This document shows, in pieces, positions 60,636-64,000 of a stretch of DNA of 64,000 nt. Below the pieces are notes generated by a model, which did not search any database, had not been told where the DNA came from, and saw nothing but the letters and a program-made list of their open reading frames with translations. The stretch is taken from the NCBI RefSeq assembly GCF_000003815.2, contig NC_049986.1, positions 20,427,720-20,491,719 on the forward strand, in the 5' to 3' direction. This DNA comes from Branchiostoma floridae (Eukaryota; Chordata; Leptocardii; Amphioxiformes; Branchiostomatidae). A program made the position numbers and the translations under genes. Position 1 is the first letter of the stretch, and each line of letters starts with the position of its first letter.

Positions 60636-60862
60636 CCTCTATAGCTCCTGAGGAATGATTGGCCCTTTGTCCTACCCCTTGCATTAACAACCATCAAACC
60701 GTGATTTTATACCTGTTCATGGCCTTAAATGAGTATGACCTGACCCGACCCTCACCTCCAGGTCCTGAGGTATGATTGGTCAATTGTGTACCCTCACCTC
60801 CAGTTCCTGAGGTATGATTGGTCTATTATGTAACATTACCTCCAGTTTCTGAGGTATGATCG
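60636..60862 (-). repeat. Four exon-end stubs (encoding IIPQELE plus donor)
   Basis: A minus-strand block reading ATCATACCTCAGGAACTGGAG followed by a GT donor recurs near 60837-60862, 60796-60821, 60753-60780 and, more decayed, 60640-60665. Its phase fits the following exon at 60479 (IIPQELE then DWHNQ). It is the 3' end of an upstream exon of the minus-strand gene. The real exon is either cut by the adjacent retrotransposon or lies beyond it. Confidence 0.65.
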
Positions 60863-61000
60863 TGTCCCGCCTGATTTGCATCTGAATTGCGTACAGGATG
60901 GGAGGGCACGCAAACTGTTTTTGATCTGAACTCACGATTTTGATTTACGTATCTTGGGTCGAATCGTCGGACAACTTTGTGTATTAATTGTTTGCAATTT

Positions 61001-61255
61001 GCTGTTGGACAGCAGGCACCATCGGACGGTGTGGCGAGATTGTTGGACAATCCGGAGTATTGTATTCGCTGTTGGACAGCGGGCACCGTCGGACGGTGTG
61101 GCGAGATTGTTGGACAATCCTGAGTATTGTATTCGCTGTTGGACAGCGGGCACCGTCGGACGGTGTGGCGAAATTTTTGGACAATCCTGAGTATTGTATT
61201 CGCTGTTGGGCAGCGGGCACCGTCGGACGGTGTGGAGATTGTTGGACAACCTCGA
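61001..61255 (+). repeat. Four 67 bp 5' UTR monomers of the retrotransposon
   Basis: Units start at 61001, 61068, 61135 and 61202, each beginning GCTGTTGG(A/G)CAGC and containing CGGACGGTGTGG and GTTGGACAATCC. The last is truncated before the ORF. Internal tandem monomers upstream of ORFs act as promoters in some LINEs; that role here is inference. Confidence 0.85.
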
Positions 61256-61273
61256 ATAGTCGCTGTCGACAAA

Positions 61274-64000
61274 ATGGAATTCCACTGCACATGTATACTT
61301 CTGGCCCTTTGCCTGTTGCTCAGCAAAGCCGAACCAGGATCACAGCCAAACACTAAACATGAGATAAATGAAGGAAATGTCACATGTACTTTCAGATCTG
61401 ACTGTACTTCTAACTGGGCCACGTTTGCCTTCATGATTAAGCACAGTGGGGTGAATGGGACTTATTTCAGCCGCAACAAATTGCTGATGCACAACGATAG
61501 TACAAAGTTGTCAATGATTCTAATACTGCTCTTAAGTGGAGATGTTGAGGTGAACCCAGGGCCTAGACCACCGAAGTTTCCCTGTGGGAGCTGTAACAAG
61601 GCTGTACAGAATGCTCAATGTGTCATTTGTTGTGATGACTGTAATAGATGGTATCACAAAGACTGCATTGGGATATGCTCGGAAGTATACACTGTATTAG
61701 AAACCCACAAATCATACTCATGGATATGCTGTGACTGCGGCGTACCAAACTTTGCATCAGACATGTTCGACATCACTGACGACAGCTTCCATTCAGTAAA
61801 TTCATTTGATACGCTGAACTCCAGCACAAGTTTGCCAGGTGACACACCGACGGCCACATCCACTCCACTTAGATCAAAACAAGGCAAAACTCACACTAGA
61901 GGTAATGGCCACAAAAAGAACAAGGCTAAACTCCTGCTGGTAAACTGCCAGAGTGTTCGAAACAAAACTGCTGAATTGGCAACTGTCATTGACACTTATA
62001 AGCCAGACATAATAGCGGGCACAGAATCATGGCTCAATGAAAACATATCAAGCAGTGAAATATTCCCTGACAACTACATAGTGCACCGTAAAGACAGACA
62101 AACTGGCCCAGGAGGTGGTGTTTTTCAGGCAAACAGGGATGATCTGATTGTCACCCACAGACCAGATCTGGACACAGACTGTGAGATAATCTGGACACAA
62201 ACCCAACTTGCAGGAAAGAAACCGCTTATGATTGGTACATACTACAGACCTCCGTCGGACCAGGGCAATAGTCTGGGTGAGCTTGACAACTCTATAAATA
62301 AAGTGGGAACTAAGATAAACTCCAACAATGTGATCATTCTTGGAGATTTCAATACCCCCGGTATAAATTGGGATGTCAGCACAACAGATAATGCTCAGAA
62401 CTATACAGGACAGGCACAGAAACTACTGCACTTAGTGGATAACCATGGGCTATTCCAAACAGTTCAGGAACCAACCAGAAATGGTAATCTCTTGGACCTA
62501 GTCTTAGTTAACAACCCAAACATAATTGAAAAGACCGCAGTAGTTCCGGGAATAAGTGACCATGACATGGTTCTAGTGGACGTGAACTTGGCACCCAAAC
62601 AGAACAAAAAACCAAAAAGGAAAGTGTATATTCGCACGAAATCTGACGAGCCGGCTATCAAGAATGACCTTGAGGACTATGCAACAAACTTTAACATGAG
62701 AACAAAAGACATGTCAGTGACACAGAAATGGGATGACTTCAAAGGCAAAATGAAGCACACAATGAACAAACATATTCCTAGTAAAATGACATCAAGCAGA
62801 TACAACCTGCCCTGGTTTAACAGCAACTTAAGAAGGCACTGTCGGAAGAAACAGCGTCTTTACAATAAAGCTAAGAGAACAGGACAAGAGGAAGACTGGA
62901 ATAAATACAAGAAAGTAAAAAAAGGAGTTCAGAAAAGCATAAGAGCAGCACACTCAAAGTACGTGGCAAACATACTGGGAGAAGCTATAACTGACAAACC
63001 TAAAACATTCTGGTCATACATAAAAGGCCTGAGGAGAGACCTTGTCGGGATAGCCACTCTAAAGGTGGGGAGCACCATTATTAGTGACAGTGAGAAAAAA
63101 GCAGAGGCACTCAGTTCACAGTTTAAAAGTGTATTCACAGAAGAAGACACCACAGACATGCCATCTCTTGGGCACCCCTGCACCCCTCCTATGGAACAAA
63201 TAGAAATTTCTATTTATGGTGTAGAGAAAATGCTGCAAGGCCTTAATCCATCCAAAGCATCCGGGCCAGACCAAATACCTCCTTGGTTCCTCAAAATGAC
63301 AGCCAGTGAAATCGCACCTGTTTTAACTAACATTTTCCAACAATCGCTTGACACAGGAGAGATTCCTAAAGACTGGAGAGATGCAAATGTATGCGCCATT
63401 TTCAAAAAGGGAGATAGAGCGGTCCCCAGTAACTACAGACCAGTTTCACTTACCTGTATTTCCTGTAAACTACTTGAACACATTATCCATAGCCATATAA
63501 TGAAACACTTAGAAGGCCACAATGTACTAACGGACTACCAGCATGGTTTCAGAGCAAAGCGATCCACAGAAACACAGCTTATTTTAACAGTACACGACAT
63601 AGCTGGGGCACTGAACAACAAAAGACAAGTGGATCTAGCAATTCTTGATTTTACTAAAGCCTTTGACAAAGTCCCACATAGCAGACTGATATCAAAACTA
63701 GAGCATTATGGAATTCAAGGTACCACACTTAATTGGTTAAAGGCTTTCCTAACGAACAGAGAGCAAACTGTAGTGGTAGAAGGGAAGGCCTCAGCTCCAG
63801 TTAAAGTAGCGTCTGGAGTTCCGCAAGGAACTGTCCTGGGACCATTGCTCTTCCTCTTGTACATAAACGACTTGCCAGACCAGCTCGATTCAAGTGTGAG
63901 GTTGTTCGCAGATGACTGCCTGTTATATGTAGAGCTCTCTACAAAGGAAGATTCACTACTTCTTCAGAAAGATCTGAACACCCTGGAAGAGTGGCAAAGG
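61274..64000 (+). CDS. Retrotransposon polyprotein: 2A, PHD-like finger, endonuclease, RT (open at edge)
   Basis: The frame is uninterrupted for more than 900 codons. Residues 1-20 are hydrophobic and signal-like (ILLALCLLLSKAEPG). A second hydrophobic run (SMILILLLSG) leads into DVEVNPGP, the 2A ribosome-skipping motif, with the break expected between G96 and P97. A Cys/His-rich PHD-like finger follows (CGSCNK, CDDCNRWYHKDC, WICCDCG; residues ~102-156). Then comes an apurinic-type endonuclease (LLVNCQSVRNK, GTESWL, ILGDFNTP, SDHDMV). The reverse transcriptase has ILDFTKAFDKVPH, SGVPQGTVLGPLLFLLYIND and FADD at 878-881. It nicks target DNA and copies its RNA by target-primed reverse transcription. 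CR1-type clade placement is by domain order and motif style, not phylogeny. Confidence 0.92.
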   Translation, partial: MEFHCTCILLALCLLLSKAEPGSQPNTKHEINEGNVTCTFRSDCTSNWATFAFMIKHSGVNGTYFSRNKLLMHNDSTKLSMILILLLSGDVEVNPGPRPPKFPCGSCNKAVQNAQCVICCDDCNRWYHKDCIGICSEVYTVLETHKSYSWICCDCGVPNFASDMFDITDDSFHSVNSFDTLNSSTSLPGDTPTATSTPLRSKQGKTHTRGNGHKKNKAKLLLVNCQSVRNKTAELATVIDTYKPDIIAGTESWLNENISSSEIFPDNYIVHRKDRQTGPGGGVFQANRDDLIVTHRPDLDTDCEIIWTQTQLAGKKPLMIGTYYRPPSDQGNSLGELDNSINKVGTKINSNNVIILGDFNTPGINWDVSTTDNAQNYTGQAQKLLHLVDNHGLFQTVQEPTRNGNLLDLVLVNNPNIIEKTAVVPGISDHDMVLVDVNLAPKQNKKPKRKVYIRTKSDEPAIKNDLEDYATNFNMRTKDMSVTQKWDDFKGKMKHTMNKHIPSKMTSSRYNLPWFNSNLRRHCRKKQRLYNKAKRTGQEEDWNKYKKVKKGVQKSIRAAHSKYVANILGEAITDKPKTFWSYIKGLRRDLVGIATLKVGSTIISDSEKKAEALSSQFKSVFTEEDTTDMPSLGHPCTPPMEQIEISIYGVEKMLQGLNPSKASGPDQIPPWFLKMTASEIAPVLTNIFQQSLDTGEIPKDWRDANVCAIFKKGDRAVPSNYRPVSLTCISCKLLEHIIHSHIMKHLEGHNVLTDYQHGFRAKRSTETQLILTVHDIAGALNNKRQVDLAILDFTKAFDKVPHSRLISKLEHYGIQGTTLNWLKAFLTNREQTVVVEGKASAPVKVASGVPQGTVLGPLLFLLYINDLPDQLDSSVRLFADDCLLYVELSTKEDSLLLQKDLNTLEEWQR

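Larger units (their letters stand above)
60865..64000 (+). mobile_element. CR1-like non-LTR retrotransposon, 5' part, apparently intact
   Basis: It comprises a 5' UTR with tandem monomers (61001-61255) and one long open frame from 61274 that leaves the window still open. The exact 5' end is uncertain; it is placed just after the exon stub ending near 60862. The 3' end, poly-A or microsatellite tail and target duplication are outside the window. Confidence 0.85.

Noticed and set aside
60826-61434. 202 aa minus-strand open frame rich in repeated peptides
   Set aside because: It is the antisense of the retrotransposon's 67 bp monomers; the peptide repeats simply mirror the DNA repeats.

Overview
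The window looks like nuclear DNA from an amphioxus-type invertebrate chordate (Branchiostoma or a close relative). This is an inference. It rests on compact multi-exon animal genes with GT-AG introns, deuterostome-like orthologues, a dense load of small palindromic elements, a 2A-bearing non-LTR retrotransposon, and minisatellites that straddle exon-intron boundaries, a feature I recall being reported from amphioxus. Several gene models were rebuilt exon by exon, and every splice phase closes.

Layout. 1-16 kb is gene-poor: tandem repeats, inverted-repeat elements, a microsatellite and one possible secreted-protein first exon (1459-1741, minus). A six-exon RING/TRAF-type zinc-finger E3 ligase gene (16162-21533, minus) follows and carries a CACTA-type transposon in its last intron. 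It lies head to head, 377 bp apart, with a complete SNAPIN gene (21911-23290, plus). Next is a complete eight-exon urate oxidase gene (24792-30421, minus) ending in a peroxisomal targeting signal. It diverges from a complete nine-exon DNase II gene (32997-38223, plus). An eight-exon peroxisomal sarcosine/pipecolate oxidase gene (39903-47747, plus) follows, with a 2.1 kb TIR element in intron 2. The 3' thirteen exons of an unidentified alpha-helical protein gene (49102-60479, minus) come next. The window ends inside a non-LTR retrotransposon (about 60865 to beyond 64000, plus) with an uninterrupted ORF: hydrophobic N-terminus, 2A motif, PHD-like finger, endonuclease and reverse transcriptase.

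Functional links are modest. Urate oxidase and PIPOX are both hydrogen-peroxide-producing peroxisomal oxidases. SNAPIN (lysosome-related organelle transport) and DNase II (lysosomal nuclease) share a cell-biological setting. This may be chance.

The most striking signal is recurrent. In at least five genes, fragments of an exon plus one splice site are tandemly copied next to the real exon (RING exon 2, UOX exons 2-4, DNASE2 exon 5, PIPOX exons 6 and 8, several exons of the unidentified gene). The result is arrays of decoy exon stubs. No rRNA, tRNA or CRISPR feature was found.
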